This document shows, piece after piece, positions 14,808-23,650 of a stretch of DNA of 25,738 nucleotides (position 1 is the stretch's first letter; each line of letters starts with the position of its first letter). The DNA is from CALACW01 sp002431305 (GTDB lineage Bacteria > Bacillota > Clostridia > Oscillospirales > Acutalibacteraceae). Position numbers and translations under genes: made by a program. The stretch is taken from NCBI GenBank assembly GCA_937890355.1, contig CALACW010000060.1:1-25738 (forward strand), in the 5' to 3' direction. The notes beneath the pieces are model-generated. The model was not told the DNA's origin. It made no database searches and saw only the letters and a program-made list of their open reading frames with translations.

Positions 14808-16907
14808 ATGGATAAAACAAAAATAATAAGACGGGCGAGAGTGACGTTCGTTTTGTTTATATGCGCGGCGATAATTTTTGTTTCGGCTGTCGTAAGAGTT
14901 CAGTTTTTTGACGAGGATTCGTATGCCGCGGGCAAAAAATACAGAACGTACGAGGTCGCAGTCGAGGCTTCGAGAGGCGAAATTCTCGACAGAAACGGAA
15001 AACCGCTCGTTACCAACAGACAGGGCAACCGCATAATATTCGACGCTTCGTCTTTCCCGTCATCGTCTAATAAAGAACAGCGCAATAATATTATTAATTC
15101 TCTTATAAAATTATTTGAGTCAAATTCTCTTGAATGGGACGACAATCTGCCTATAATATTCGACGACAACGGCAGTCTCGTTTTTGCCGAGGACAGGGAA
15201 GCCGATATTAAGGCGCTTAAAAATAAAAATATGCTCAATCTCAACAGATACGCTACGGCGCAGAACTGTATGGACGCGCTTATAGATATGTATTCGCTTT
15301 CGGATTATCAGCTTGCCGACGCGCGGAAAATAGCGTCCGTTTTGTATGAGATGTGGCGCACGGGCTATTCCGTCAGCAATCCGTTCGTTTTCGCAGAGGA
15401 TGTTCCGAATGAAATCGTTTCGATTATTCTCGAAAACAGCGACTTTTACACAGGTGTAAAATCAGAGGTCGTAACGTACAGAGAGTACGGAAATACGCCT
15501 CTTGCCTCTCATATTCTCGGTATTGTCGGAGTTATTAACGACACGGAGTACGAGAGTGAAAAAAAGAAAAATGAGGAACTTCTCTCGTCCGATACATTGA
15601 CCGCGGTGCAGAGAAAGAAAATAGAGGTCAACGCATATTCGCTCAATGACGATATCGGAAAGTTCGGTATCGAGAGCGTAATGGAGGAGTATCTGAGAGG
15701 ACAGAAGGGCGTAAAAACCGTATCGATAGACACGGATTCAAACGTTTCCGAGGAATATACGATCCCGCCCGTGCAGGGAAATACCGTCGTTACTACAATA
15801 GATTCGACATTGCAGAGCGTGGCGCAGACGGCTCTTGAAAACAGAATTCTCGAACTCACCGCAGAAGCCGGACTCGAAGCGGCGGGCGCGGTCGTTGTTC
15901 TGAATGTAAATACGTGTGAAGTGCTTGCGAGCGCGTCATATCCGACTTATAATCTTTCAGAGTATTACGACAAATACGACGAGCTCGCGAAAAATCCTGC
16001 GTCCCCGCTGTGGAACAGAGTTTTGCAGAGTACATACGAGCCCGGTTCTACGATGAAGCCCGTTATGGCTGTCGCGGGACTCGAATCCGGAACAATAACC
16101 AAGGATTCGAAATTTTACTGCAATAAAGTGTTCGATTATCACGGACAGGAATTCGGATGCTTGGGCTCTCACGGAAATATAAATGTTGTTACTGCGCTTG
16201 AGGTTTCATGCAATATTTTCTTTTATAATCTTGCCGACCTTATGGGTATTGATATTATGAACGATTATTCCCGCCGTTTCGGACTCGGAAGCAAAACCGG
16301 CGTAGAACTGCCGGAGGCTTCGGGTATTCTCGCGGGCAAGGCGTACAGAGAATCCATCGGTCAGAAATGGTATTCGGGCGATACGATTCAGGCTGCTATC
16401 GGTCAGTCTGACAATCAGTTTACGCTTATGCAGATGGTTAACTACTGTGCGACGATTGCAAACAACGGTACGCGATATACTCCGCATTTCGTAAAAAGCG
16501 TCGTTACGTACGATTATTCGGATACCGTGTCGGAAACGGGCATAACCGTGGCTCAGAATACAGGCGTTTCTCAGAATACGATTAATATTGTCAAAGAGGG
16601 TATGTACGACGTTGCAAACTACGGTTCGTGCGCCTCGGCGTTTTCACCCTTACAGTATAAGGTGGCGGCAAAAACCGGTACCACTCAGATTAAAAAGATT
16701 GTAAACGGAAGCGTTGTAAACGGAAACAACGGTTTTATAATGTGCTTCGGACCTTACGAGGACCCGGAGATAGCAATAGCGGTCGTTGTCGAAAACGTTA
16801 ACTCAGGTACCGCTACGGCAAAGGTTGCGGCTGATATATTCGAGTATTATTTCTCCTCGAGAAGTCAGGTTTCCGCAGTACAGCAGATTAATTCAATTCT
16901 TAATTAA
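14808..16907 (+). CDS. mrdA: Class B penicillin-binding protein 2 (elongation transpeptidase)
   Basis: This is a peptidoglycan DD-transpeptidase of the elongasome. From ATG 14808 it is 699 residues: a basic N-terminus, a transmembrane helix at about 12-30, an N-terminal dimerisation domain beginning with the family stretch EASRGEILDRNGKPLVTN, and the transpeptidase domain with all three motifs: STMK (catalytic Ser414), SCN (Ser467) and KTG (Lys622). A GTG at 14799 overlaps the mreD stop and is an alternative start, but GGGTGA is spaced six bases before ATG 14808. No PASTA domain is present, unlike many sporulation or division class B proteins. Position after mreBCD supports the elongation role. 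A rodA-type partner is not in the window. Confidence 0.93.
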   Translation: MDKTKIIRRARVTFVLFICAAIIFVSAVVRVQFFDEDSYAAGKKYRTYEVAVEASRGEILDRNGKPLVTNRQGNRIIFDASSFPSSSNKEQRNNIINSLIKLFESNSLEWDDNLPIIFDDNGSLVFAEDREADIKALKNKNMLNLNRYATAQNCMDALIDMYSLSDYQLADARKIASVLYEMWRTGYSVSNPFVFAEDVPNEIVSIILENSDFYTGVKSEVVTYREYGNTPLASHILGIVGVINDTEYESEKKKNEELLSSDTLTAVQRKKIEVNAYSLNDDIGKFGIESVMEEYLRGQKGVKTVSIDTDSNVSEEYTIPPVQGNTVVTTIDSTLQSVAQTALENRILELTAEAGLEAAGAVVVLNVNTCEVLASASYPTYNLSEYYDKYDELAKNPASPLWNRVLQSTYEPGSTMKPVMAVAGLESGTITKDSKFYCNKVFDYHGQEFGCLGSHGNINVVTALEVSCNIFFYNLADLMGIDIMNDYSRRFGLGSKTGVELPEASGILAGKAYRESIGQKWYSGDTIQAAIGQSDNQFTLMQMVNYCATIANNGTRYTPHFVKSVVTYDYSDTVSETGITVAQNTGVSQNTINIVKEGMYDVANYGSCASAFSPLQYKVAAKTGTTQIKKIVNGSVVNGNNGFIMCFGPYEDPEIAIAVVVENVNSGTATAKVAADIFEYYFSSRSQVSAVQQINSILN

Positions 16908-16935
16908 GTTACGGTTTGTATAATGGAGGAAAGAT

Positions 16936-17664
16936 ATGTCAGACGTTATAGCGGTCGCTTCCGGCAAGGGAGGGGTCGGGAAATCCACTTTTTCGTGGCT
17001 GCTCGGCGGAGCGTTCGCCTCTATGGGCAGAAAAACGCTTCTTATCGATTTGGACGCGGGACTTAACGCGCTCGATATCCTTTTCGGAGTGCGGGAGAAT
17101 ACCGTTTTCGGCTGGAACGACGTTTCTGAGGGCAGGTGCTCTCTTGACGACGCGGTTATGCACTGCGGTGAAAATATCGATTTGCTCGCTTCCCCTTCGG
17201 AGGTTAAAAATTTCGACTCTCTTTCGGACATAATAACCGGTCTTCGTGAAAAATACGAGCATATAATTCTCGATGCTCCGGCGGGGCTTGAATCCGGATT
17301 TGCCGGGGCTGTTAAAAACTGCGATAAGACGATAATGGTTGCTACTCCCGATGCCGTAAGCGTTCAGGGCGCGGCGAAGGCGGCGGGAAAAGCCGCCGAA
17401 TACGGCGTTAATATAACGAATCAGCGTATTGTCATAAACAGATTTTTAAAAAAAGAAGCGAAGAAATCAAGGCTTTTGAATATCGACGGCGTTATCGATT
17501 CGTCCGGTGTCAGACTTTTGGGAATTATTCCGGAGGACAAGGCTCTTATATGCATGTCGGTTACGGGTAAAATGCCTAAAAAGAAAAGCGAAGTTTATCG
17601 TGCGGCGAAGCGTATAGCTATGCGTGCCGAGGGGAAAAATGTTCCGCTTGACTTAAACATATGA
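16936..17664 (+). CDS. MinD/ParA-family ATPase, MinD-like, with a short C-terminus
   Basis: The 242-residue protein has the deviant Walker A motif GKGGVGKS (residues 10-17), switch I-like LIDLDAGLNALD (36-47), Walker B-like ILDAPAGLESGF (111-122) and NRFLKKE. These fit the MinD subgroup of ParA-like ATPases, which localise division inhibitors. The gene follows PBP2 by 28 bp with a strong GGAGG site, where Firmicutes often carry minCD. Two things are odd: no minC or minE is adjacent, and the protein stops at AEGKNVPLDLNI, where MinD normally continues into an amphipathic membrane-targeting helix. It may act without membrane cycling, or the helix ending near EVYRAAKRIAMRAE may substitute. It could also be an unclassified ParA-like protein. 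Confidence 0.8.
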   Translation: MSDVIAVASGKGGVGKSTFSWLLGGAFASMGRKTLLIDLDAGLNALDILFGVRENTVFGWNDVSEGRCSLDDAVMHCGENIDLLASPSEVKNFDSLSDIITGLREKYEHIILDAPAGLESGFAGAVKNCDKTIMVATPDAVSVQGAAKAAGKAAEYGVNITNQRIVINRFLKKEAKKSRLLNIDGVIDSSGVRLLGIIPEDKALICMSVTGKMPKKKSEVYRAAKRIAMRAEGKNVPLDLNI

Positions 17665-17771
17665 AATAAACAGTTGAAATATACAAAAATGTATGTTAAA
17701 ATACACATGTGAATATGAAAAAACTTATGTTAAAATTATAATTTATATACTGAATGAAAGATGGTGTTTTT

Positions 17772-18176
17772 ATGAATATCGCATTGATAGCCCACGATTC
17801 CAAAAAGGAGCTTATGACGCAGTTCTGTATCGCTTACTGCGGAATACTCAGCCATCATAATTTGTGCGCTACGGGAACGACGGGACGTATTGTCGCCGAC
17901 GCTACCGGACTTGAAATCAAAAAATACATGAGCGGTACGCAGGGCGGTGACCAGCAGATAGGCGCGAGAATCGCATGCAACGAAATCGATTTGCTTCTCT
18001 TTTTCAGAGACCCGCTTAACGCAAAACCCCACGAGCCCAATGAGGCTAATCTTTTAAGACTGTGCGATGTTCACAACGTGCCCGTTGCGACGAATATCGC
18101 TACGGCTGAGTCGCTTGTCAGAGGACTCGAAAGAGGAGACCTCGACTGGAGAGACATTGTAAATCCTAAAAAATAA
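17772..18176 (+). CDS. mgsA: Methylglyoxal synthase
   Basis: MgsA converts dihydroxyacetone phosphate to methylglyoxal and phosphate, bypassing lower glycolysis when phosphate is short. The 134-residue protein has the family pattern IALIAHD (His8, Asp9), the phosphate-binding TGTTG at 34-38, GGDQQIGA with catalytic Asp60, FFRDPL (Asp80) and His87, equivalent to E. coli His98. ATG 17772 fits the family start. The ATG at 17754 would add six residues. It follows minD as in many Clostridia, after a 107-bp AT-rich gap that may hold its own promoter (a TATAAT lies near 17735). Confidence 0.95.
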   Translation: MNIALIAHDSKKELMTQFCIAYCGILSHHNLCATGTTGRIVADATGLEIKKYMSGTQGGDQQIGARIACNEIDLLLFFRDPLNAKPHEPNEANLLRLCDVHNVPVATNIATAESLVRGLERGDLDWRDIVNPKK

Positions 18177-18211
18177 TGTTAATCTTCGAATGAAAAACGA
18201 ATAAAAACGAA

Positions 18212-18278
18212 GAAGCTATAATTCGGAATAAGCATGTTGATTACAGCTTGGATTATGTTTTATAGCTTCGTTTTTTAT
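18212..18278 (+). terminator. Terminator after mgsA
   Basis: GAAGCTATAA at 18212-18221 pairs with TTATAGCTTC at 18260-18269 around a long loop, followed by GTTTTTT. It ends the elongation/mgsA transcript ahead of hisS. Confidence 0.7.
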
Positions 18279-18348
18279 TGAATATTATTTTGTTTTTAAG
18301 TTTCCCGTTTTATAAGGCGGGAGCGTATTATAACGAGGTATTTTTGTT

Positions 18349-19689
18349 ATGGCATTGTTAACAAAGGCTGTTAAGGGTACGAACGATGTTCTGCCCTCGG
18401 ACAGCTATAAAAATCAGTTTATAGAATCGACCGTACTCGAAATTGCCGAGAATTTCGGTTTTAAGGAGATAAGAACTCCCGTTTTCGAGCATACGGAGCT
18501 TTTTAACAGAAGCGTCGGCGACACTACCGATGTCGTTCAGAAAGAGATGTACACTTTCGACGACAACGGGGGCAGAAGCATTTCATTAAAACCCGAGGGA
18601 ACGGCGGGAGCCGTCCGCGCGTTTCTCGAACACGGACTTTTCAACGAGCCTTTACCGCAGAAGCTCGCGTACGTAACGCCCTGTTACAGATATGAAAAGC
18701 CCCAGGCGGGCAGGTTAAGAGAGTTTCACCAGTTCGGAGTCGAATGCCTCGGCGCGGGAACTCCGCAGGCGGACGCGGAAATTATTTCGCTCGCGCAGCA
18801 CGTTTTCGACTTCTTCGGCGTTACGGGAATTAAGCTTAATATAAATTCGATCGGCTGTCCAGAGTGCAGAAAAAAATATCACTCCGCATTAAAAGAATAT
18901 TTTGAGTCAAAAAAATCGGATCTCTGCGAGACATGTCTCGGCAGACTCGAACGAAATCCCATGAGAATTCTCGACTGCAAAAGCCCCGTTTGCTCTTCGA
19001 TAGCAAAGGATGCGCCGAAAGTTCTCGATTATATATGCGGCGAGTGCAGAGAGCATTTTGAGGGCGTTAAGAAATGTCTTGACGCTATGGATATAGAATA
19101 TACCGTCGACCCCATGATAGTAAGAGGGCTCGACTATTATACGAAAACGGTTTTCGAATTCGTTTCGACCGAGATAGGCGCGCAGGGAACGGTCTGCGGA
19201 GGCGGAAGATACGACGGACTTATAAGCGAGCTGGGCGGTCAGCCCCTTCCCGCGGCCGGATTCGGCATGGGAATAGAGAGACTTATGCTTTTAATGCAGA
19301 TGCAGAACACGCCTATGCCGGACCCTAAGCCCGTTGATTTGTATATCGCTTCGACCGATGAGAGCACAATGCTTCTTGCCCTAAAGCTTGCCGACGAATT
19401 GAGAAGCGAGGGCGTGAGCGTTCAGCTCGACGTTGTCGGACGTTCGGTCAAGGCGCAGATGAAGTTTGCAAATAAAATCGGCGCGCTTTATACCGCGGTT
19501 CTCGGTTCAGACGAGGTCGCGAACGGAAAAGTCACCGTTAAATACATGGAGGACGGCACGGGAGAAGAACTCGAACTCGAAGATTTCGCAGAGCATTTTA
19601 TCAGCATGTCCGTAAATAAATCGCTTGAAGGACTCGGCGATTTAGGCGGAGATTTTGACATATCAAGTTTGTTGGGAGGTAGTCTGTGA
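18349..19689 (+). CDS. hisS: Histidyl-tRNA synthetase
   Basis: HisRS charges tRNA-His. The 446-residue class II enzyme has the N-terminal KGTNDVLP, motif 2 (YVTPCYRYEKPQAGRLREFHQFG, about 108-130), the histidine-specific RGLDYYTKTVFEF (259-271), motif 3 (AAGFGMGIERL, 302-312) and an anticodon-binding domain from about 330. The insertion region carries CxxC pairs at 170/173, 193/196 and 230/233 plus Cys210 and Cys215, as seen in Gram-positive members. The C-terminus has a Gly-rich tail. The start ATG follows GAGGT at about nine bases. The 170-bp leader is too short for a full T-box and shows only a small CCCG/CGGG hairpin. aspS follows by 22 bp. Confidence 0.96.
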   Translation: MALLTKAVKGTNDVLPSDSYKNQFIESTVLEIAENFGFKEIRTPVFEHTELFNRSVGDTTDVVQKEMYTFDDNGGRSISLKPEGTAGAVRAFLEHGLFNEPLPQKLAYVTPCYRYEKPQAGRLREFHQFGVECLGAGTPQADAEIISLAQHVFDFFGVTGIKLNINSIGCPECRKKYHSALKEYFESKKSDLCETCLGRLERNPMRILDCKSPVCSSIAKDAPKVLDYICGECREHFEGVKKCLDAMDIEYTVDPMIVRGLDYYTKTVFEFVSTEIGAQGTVCGGGRYDGLISELGGQPLPAAGFGMGIERLMLLMQMQNTPMPDPKPVDLYIASTDESTMLLALKLADELRSEGVSVQLDVVGRSVKAQMKFANKIGALYTAVLGSDEVANGKVTVKYMEDGTGEELELEDFAEHFISMSVNKSLEGLGDLGGDFDISSLLGGSL

Positions 19690-19711
19690 CATTAGGTCAC
19701 GGCGAGTGAAA

Positions 19712-21499
19712 ATGGATTTTTTAACGGGAATGAAGAGAACTCATTACTGCTCGGATTTAAGAGAATCCGACTGCGGTAAAGAGGTAACTGTATGCGGATG
19801 GGTTCAGCGCAGCCGCGACCTCGGAGGTCTTATATTTATTGATTTAAGAGACAGAACCGGTATCGTTCAGCTTGCATTCGACGACAACACCGACAGAGAG
19901 GTTTTCGACAAGGCTTCGTCGGCAAGAAGCGAGTACGTTCTGGCGGCAAAGGGCTTTGTAAGAGAGCGTTCGTCAAAAAATAAAGATATCGAAACCGGAG
20001 ATATCGAGATTGAAGTCAAAGAACTTCGTATCTTAGGCAAGAGCGAGACTCCTCCGTTTGAAATTATCGAGAACTGTCAGACTGCCGAAACGCAGAGACT
20101 TAAATACCGTTATCTCGATTTAAGACGTCCCGACCTTCAGAAAAATATTCTTTTCAGAAACAAGGTCGCGCACATAACGAGAGATTATTTCTATGAAAAA
20201 GGATTCGTAGAGATCGAGACTCCCATTCTTATTAAATCCACACCCGAGGGCGCGAGAGATTTTCTTGTTCCGTCGAGACTTCATAACGGCAGTTTCTACG
20301 CTCTGCCCCAGTCGCCCCAGCTTTACAAACAGCTTTCAATGGTTGCGGGCTTCGACAGATACATTCAGCTTGCCAGATGCTTCCGCGACGAGGATTCGAG
20401 AGCAGACAGGCAGCCAGAATTTACGCAGATAGACCTTGAAATGTCGTTTGTTGACGTTGAGGACGTTTTAGAGGTCGGCGAGGGCTATATCGCGAGAATT
20501 TTCAAGGACGCACTGGGCGTTGACATTCCTCTTCCGCTCAAACGTCTTACATATAAGGACGCAATGGAGCGTTATGGCTCGGACAAGCCCGACACGCGTT
20601 TCGGCATGGAGATTTACGACCTTTCCGACGAGGTTAAGGACAGCAATTTCGTAGTATTCAAATCCGCTCTCGAAAACGGCGGTACGGTTAGGGGCATTAC
20701 AGCCAAAAACGCGGTTTCGAAACTCTCGAGAAAAGAAATAGATAAGCTCACAGACTTCGTAAAGGGTATCGGCGCAAAGGGACTTGCATGGATTAGAATG
20801 ACCGACGACGGTATTGCTTCGTCGTTTGCTAAATTCATGAGTGAGGACGAGATGACCGCGATTCTCAATAAGGCGGGCGCGGAAAAGGGCGACGTAGTTC
20901 TCATTATCGCCGATGCTAAGAAGAATCTTGCCCTTACAAACCTCGGCGCGTTGAGATGCGAGGTTGCAAAGAAACTCGATATTATCGGCGAGGGCTACAA
21001 CTTCCTGTGGATTACCGAGTTCCCGTTCTTCGACTGGGACGAGGATAATCAGCAGTGGGTCGCAATGCATCATCCGTTTACTGCTCCCATGGACGAGTGT
21101 CTTGACTATCTTGAAACGGACAAGGCTTCCGTCAGAGCTAAAGCGTACGACCTTGTTTTAAACGGAATCGAGCTTTCGAGCGGTTCAATAAGAATTACGA
21201 ATCCTGAATTACAGAACAGAATGTTCAAGCTTTTGGGCTTTACAGACGAGGAAGCGCATGCGAAATTCGGCTTCCTGCTTGACGCGTTCAAGTACGGCGC
21301 ACCCCCGCACGGCGGTATGGGCATAGGTCTCGACCGTCTCGTAATGCAGATGCTCGGCGCGCAGAGTTTGAGAGACGTTATACCTTATCCCAAGCTTAAG
21401 GACGCTACGGAGGCTATGACGCAGTGTCCGTCACCCGTAGATTCCGCACAGCTTGACGAACTCGGAATCAAGGTTGTTAAAACCGAAGAAAATAAATAA
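19712..21499 (+). CDS. aspS: Aspartyl-tRNA synthetase
   Basis: AspRS charges tRNA-Asp and, in organisms lacking AsnRS, also tRNA-Asn. I cannot tell which applies here. The 595-residue bacterial-type enzyme has an N-terminal OB fold (VCGWVQRSRDLGGLIFIDLRDRTGIVQLAF), motif 2 (FRDEDSRADRQPEFTQIDLEM, about 223-243), the bacterial GAD insertion in the middle, and motif 3 (GGMGIGLDRLVMQML, about 534-548). ATG 19712 is preferred. ATG 19730, six codons later, also precedes the conserved RTHYC but has no spaced ribosome site. A GTGAC-ATTAG-GTCAC palindrome sits in the 22-bp gap after hisS. Confidence 0.96.
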   Translation: MDFLTGMKRTHYCSDLRESDCGKEVTVCGWVQRSRDLGGLIFIDLRDRTGIVQLAFDDNTDREVFDKASSARSEYVLAAKGFVRERSSKNKDIETGDIEIEVKELRILGKSETPPFEIIENCQTAETQRLKYRYLDLRRPDLQKNILFRNKVAHITRDYFYEKGFVEIETPILIKSTPEGARDFLVPSRLHNGSFYALPQSPQLYKQLSMVAGFDRYIQLARCFRDEDSRADRQPEFTQIDLEMSFVDVEDVLEVGEGYIARIFKDALGVDIPLPLKRLTYKDAMERYGSDKPDTRFGMEIYDLSDEVKDSNFVVFKSALENGGTVRGITAKNAVSKLSRKEIDKLTDFVKGIGAKGLAWIRMTDDGIASSFAKFMSEDEMTAILNKAGAEKGDVVLIIADAKKNLALTNLGALRCEVAKKLDIIGEGYNFLWITEFPFFDWDEDNQQWVAMHHPFTAPMDECLDYLETDKASVRAKAYDLVLNGIELSSGSIRITNPELQNRMFKLLGFTDEEAHAKFGFLLDAFKYGAPPHGGMGIGLDRLVMQMLGAQSLRDVIPYPKLKDATEAMTQCPSPVDSAQLDELGIKVVKTEENK

Positions 21500-21530
21500 C
21501 GGCTTCTTTGTCGTTTGCAGGTGATAAAAA

Positions 21531-22475
21531 ATGACGGGAACAATTAAGAAAGTATTATCCGTAATTCTCGCGCTGGCAATGCTGTTTTCTCTTAATGTCT
21601 GCGCGTTTGCGGAAAATGAAACGGAAATTGATAAGCCGTTTGCCGACAGCGAATTTTTTACTGACGGCGATTACAGTATTCATTACAGGGTAATTCCCGC
21701 CGAGGGCGAAAGAAAAGGCAGAATTCTGTTTATTCACGGATTTTTATACTCCGGCTCGACGTGGAACGATACCGCGAAAGAGATATCGGCGGAGGGTTAT
21801 GACTGCGTGCTTGCAGATCTGCCCGATTTCGGTTATTCTACGCGCGAGACGTTTGATACGGATTATATATCCCGCGAACAGCTCATGACCGACCTTATGG
21901 AGAGTATCGCTCCTCTTTCCGAATGGATAGTTGCGGGTCACTCCATGGGCGGAGGAATTGCGTCGAATATCGCCGCCGCGCACCCGGAAATAAAGGCTTT
22001 AATGCTCTACGCTCCCGCGGTTCAGAGCAAGGTAAGCACGTTGTTCGAAAAAGCGGCGAAGAATGATAAGTTGATGAATTCAATGCAGAAGATCGCGAAC
22101 GCGGTATTGAGCATGAGCATTATTGTAAAATTCGCGGCGGGCTATACGGCGAGAGACTGGCAGTACGGACTGAAATACGACGCGTCGATTCTGTCCGATC
22201 CGCTTAAAATCGACGGAACCATGCGCGGAATCTGCGTTCAGTACGCAAGAAGCGAGCAGACCGACACAGAGGCTCTTGCGAATATAAATATCCCCGTTCT
22301 GCTCGTATGGGCGAGCGACGACATCGTACTCGGAAACAGTGATACTTCAGCGTTTTCAACGGTTCTCGACGGCAAAGCGCAGACCCATTACGTTGACGGC
22401 GGTCATATATTTATAGAATCGCAGGCTCATAAGACGGCGGATATAACGCTCGGTTTTCTTTCGGAGCTCAGCTGA
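21531..22475 (+). CDS. Secreted alpha/beta-hydrolase
   Basis: This 314-residue hydrolase has a Sec signal peptide (MTGTIKKVLSVILALAMLFSLNVCAFA, cleavage near Ala27) and a complete catalytic triad: nucleophile Ser138 in GHSMGG, Asp263 or Asp264 in VWASDDIVLG, and His292 in DGGHIF. The oxyanion HGF is at 69-71. It lacks a lipobox, so the product is likely released or held in the wall region. It could be an esterase, lipase or feruloyl-esterase-like enzyme, and substrate cannot be read from sequence. The ATG follows CAGGTGAT and lies 31 bp after aspS, so it may be co-transcribed with the synthetases. Confidence 0.85.
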   Translation: MTGTIKKVLSVILALAMLFSLNVCAFAENETEIDKPFADSEFFTDGDYSIHYRVIPAEGERKGRILFIHGFLYSGSTWNDTAKEISAEGYDCVLADLPDFGYSTRETFDTDYISREQLMTDLMESIAPLSEWIVAGHSMGGGIASNIAAAHPEIKALMLYAPAVQSKVSTLFEKAAKNDKLMNSMQKIANAVLSMSIIVKFAAGYTARDWQYGLKYDASILSDPLKIDGTMRGICVQYARSEQTDTEALANINIPVLLVWASDDIVLGNSDTSAFSTVLDGKAQTHYVDGGHIFIESQAHKTADITLGFLSELS

Positions 22476-22574
22476 ATTTGAAAAATTACATTCGAGTAAA
22501 TTATATGAAAACACGAGAAAAACGGAGAAAAACAGAGCTTACGTTTTGTAAATGAAAAAAGTTTTCAAAAAGTG

Positions 22575-22603
22575 TTGACTTATAATATAAAATGTGATAA
22601 CAT
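22575..22603 (+). promoter_or_regulatory. Promoter of the rplM-rpsI operon
   Basis: TTGACT at 22575-22580, a 17-bp spacer and TAACAT at 22598-22603 lie about 70 bases before rplM. The AT-rich stretch just upstream could be an UP element. Confidence 0.7.
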
Positions 22604-22607
22604 TAAC

Positions 22608-22629
22608 AGGCGCGTTGAGAGACGCGTCT
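22608..22629 (+). promoter_or_regulatory. Hairpin at the 5' end of the rplM leader
   Basis: An eight-pair stem (AGGCGCGT / ACGCGTCT, one G-U) with loop TGAGAG would form at the very start of the rplM transcript. Position and size would fit an L13 leader, a ribosomal-protein autoregulatory structure of Firmicutes, but I cannot verify the consensus by eye. Confidence 0.5.
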
Positions 22630-22672
22630 GATTTTGTTTTAAATTTATCAAATATATTCGGAGGTCAGATTT

Positions 22673-23101
22673 ATGTCAACTTATATGCCAAAAGCTGAAG
22701 AAATCACTCGTGCTTGGTATGTTCTTGACGCAGAGGGAAAGACTCTCGGTGCAGTTGCTGCCGAGGCTGCCGTTCTTCTTCGCGGAAAGCATAAACCCAC
22801 GTTCGCTTATCATGAGGACTGCGGCGACAACGTTATCGTTATCAACGCCGAGAAGGTTGTTCTCACCGGTAAGAAGCTCGATCAGAAAATGTACTATCAT
22901 CACACCGGTTATATCGGCAACATGAAAGAAGTTAAGTACAGCACTCTCATGAGAGAGAAGCCCTGCTTCGTTGTTGAGAAAGCTGTTAAGGGTATGCTTC
23001 CCGACAACACTCTCGGCAGACAGGCATTCACTCGTCTTCATGTTTACGCAGGCGCAGAGCACAAGCATGCCGCTCAGAAGCCCGTTGTAAAAGAGTTTTA
23101 A
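22673..23101 (+). CDS. rplM: 50S ribosomal protein L13
   Basis: This 142-residue protein matches bacterial L13 along its length: RAWYVLDAEGKTLGAVAAEAAVLLRGKHKPTF at the N-terminus, DNVIVINAEKVVLTGKKLDQKMYYHHTGYIG, and the C-terminal VKGMLPDNTLGRQAFTRLHVYAGAEHKHAAQKP. A CGGAGG site precedes the ATG. Codons are of the highly expressed type. It is the first gene of the conserved rplM-rpsI pair. Confidence 0.98.
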   Translation: MSTYMPKAEEITRAWYVLDAEGKTLGAVAAEAAVLLRGKHKPTFAYHEDCGDNVIVINAEKVVLTGKKLDQKMYYHHTGYIGNMKEVKYSTLMREKPCFVVEKAVKGMLPDNTLGRQAFTRLHVYAGAEHKHAAQKPVVKEF

Positions 23102-23120
23102 GAAAGGGGAGGCAAATTAA

Positions 23121-23519
23121 ATGTACGAAAGCAATCCTTATTTTTACGGTACCGGCAGAAGAAAGAGCTCGGTAGCAAGAGTCCGCGTTTATCCCGGCAC
23201 CGGCAAGGTAACAATCAATGACAGAGATATCGACGACTATTTCGGTCTCGAGACTCTTAAGACAATCGTTCGTCAGCCCCTCGTTCTTACAGAGACTGCC
23301 GAGAAGTTCGATATCGTATGCAGAGTATCGGGCGGCGGCGTTTCCGGTCAGGCAGGCGCTATCCGTCACGGCGCAGCGAGAGCTCTTCTTCAGTTCGACG
23401 AGAATCTTCGTCCCGCTCTCAAGAAGGCAGGATTCCTCACTCGTGACCCGAGAATGAAAGAGAGAAAGAAATACGGTCTCAAAGCAGCCCGTCGCGCTCC
23501 CCAGTTCTCAAAGAGATAA
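23121..23519 (+). CDS. rpsI: 30S ribosomal protein S9
   Basis: This 132-residue protein is a standard S9: YGTGRRKSSVARVRVYPGTGKVTINDRDIDDYF near the N-terminus, GGGVSGQAGAIRHGAARALL in the middle, and the basic C-terminal tail KKYGLKAARRAPQFSKR, which reaches the P-site tRNA in the 30S subunit. An AGGGGAGG site lies upstream, 19 bp after rplM. Confidence 0.98.
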   Translation: MYESNPYFYGTGRRKSSVARVRVYPGTGKVTINDRDIDDYFGLETLKTIVRQPLVLTETAEKFDIVCRVSGGGVSGQAGAIRHGAARALLQFDENLRPALKKAGFLTRDPRMKERKKYGLKAARRAPQFSKR

Positions 23520-23542
23520 TTTTTTATCGAATACTATCAAAA

Positions 23543-23570
23543 GCCCGAAACTGCGGTTTCGGGCGTTTTT
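23543..23570. terminator. Convergent terminator after rpsI
   Basis: GCCCGAAAC / GTTTCGGGC with loop TGCG is followed by GTTTTT on the plus strand and by TTTTGATAG on the minus strand. It ends rpsI and probably also the minus-strand XRE gene. Confidence 0.88.
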
Positions 23571-23650
23571 ATGCTGTATGTAACAATTAACATCAGCCCG
23601 CCGATAAATTCTGTCGGCAGAAAACGAGAGATGTTTATATCGTTAATGAA

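Noticed and set aside
18180..18348. T-box riboswitch before hisS
   Set aside because: The spacer is only about 170 nt, most of it used by the mgsA terminator. No specifier stem or conserved T-box sequence is seen.
20468..21073. Minus-strand frame of 201 residues opposite aspS
   Set aside because: It is a shadow of the aspS coding sequence, with no signals of its own.
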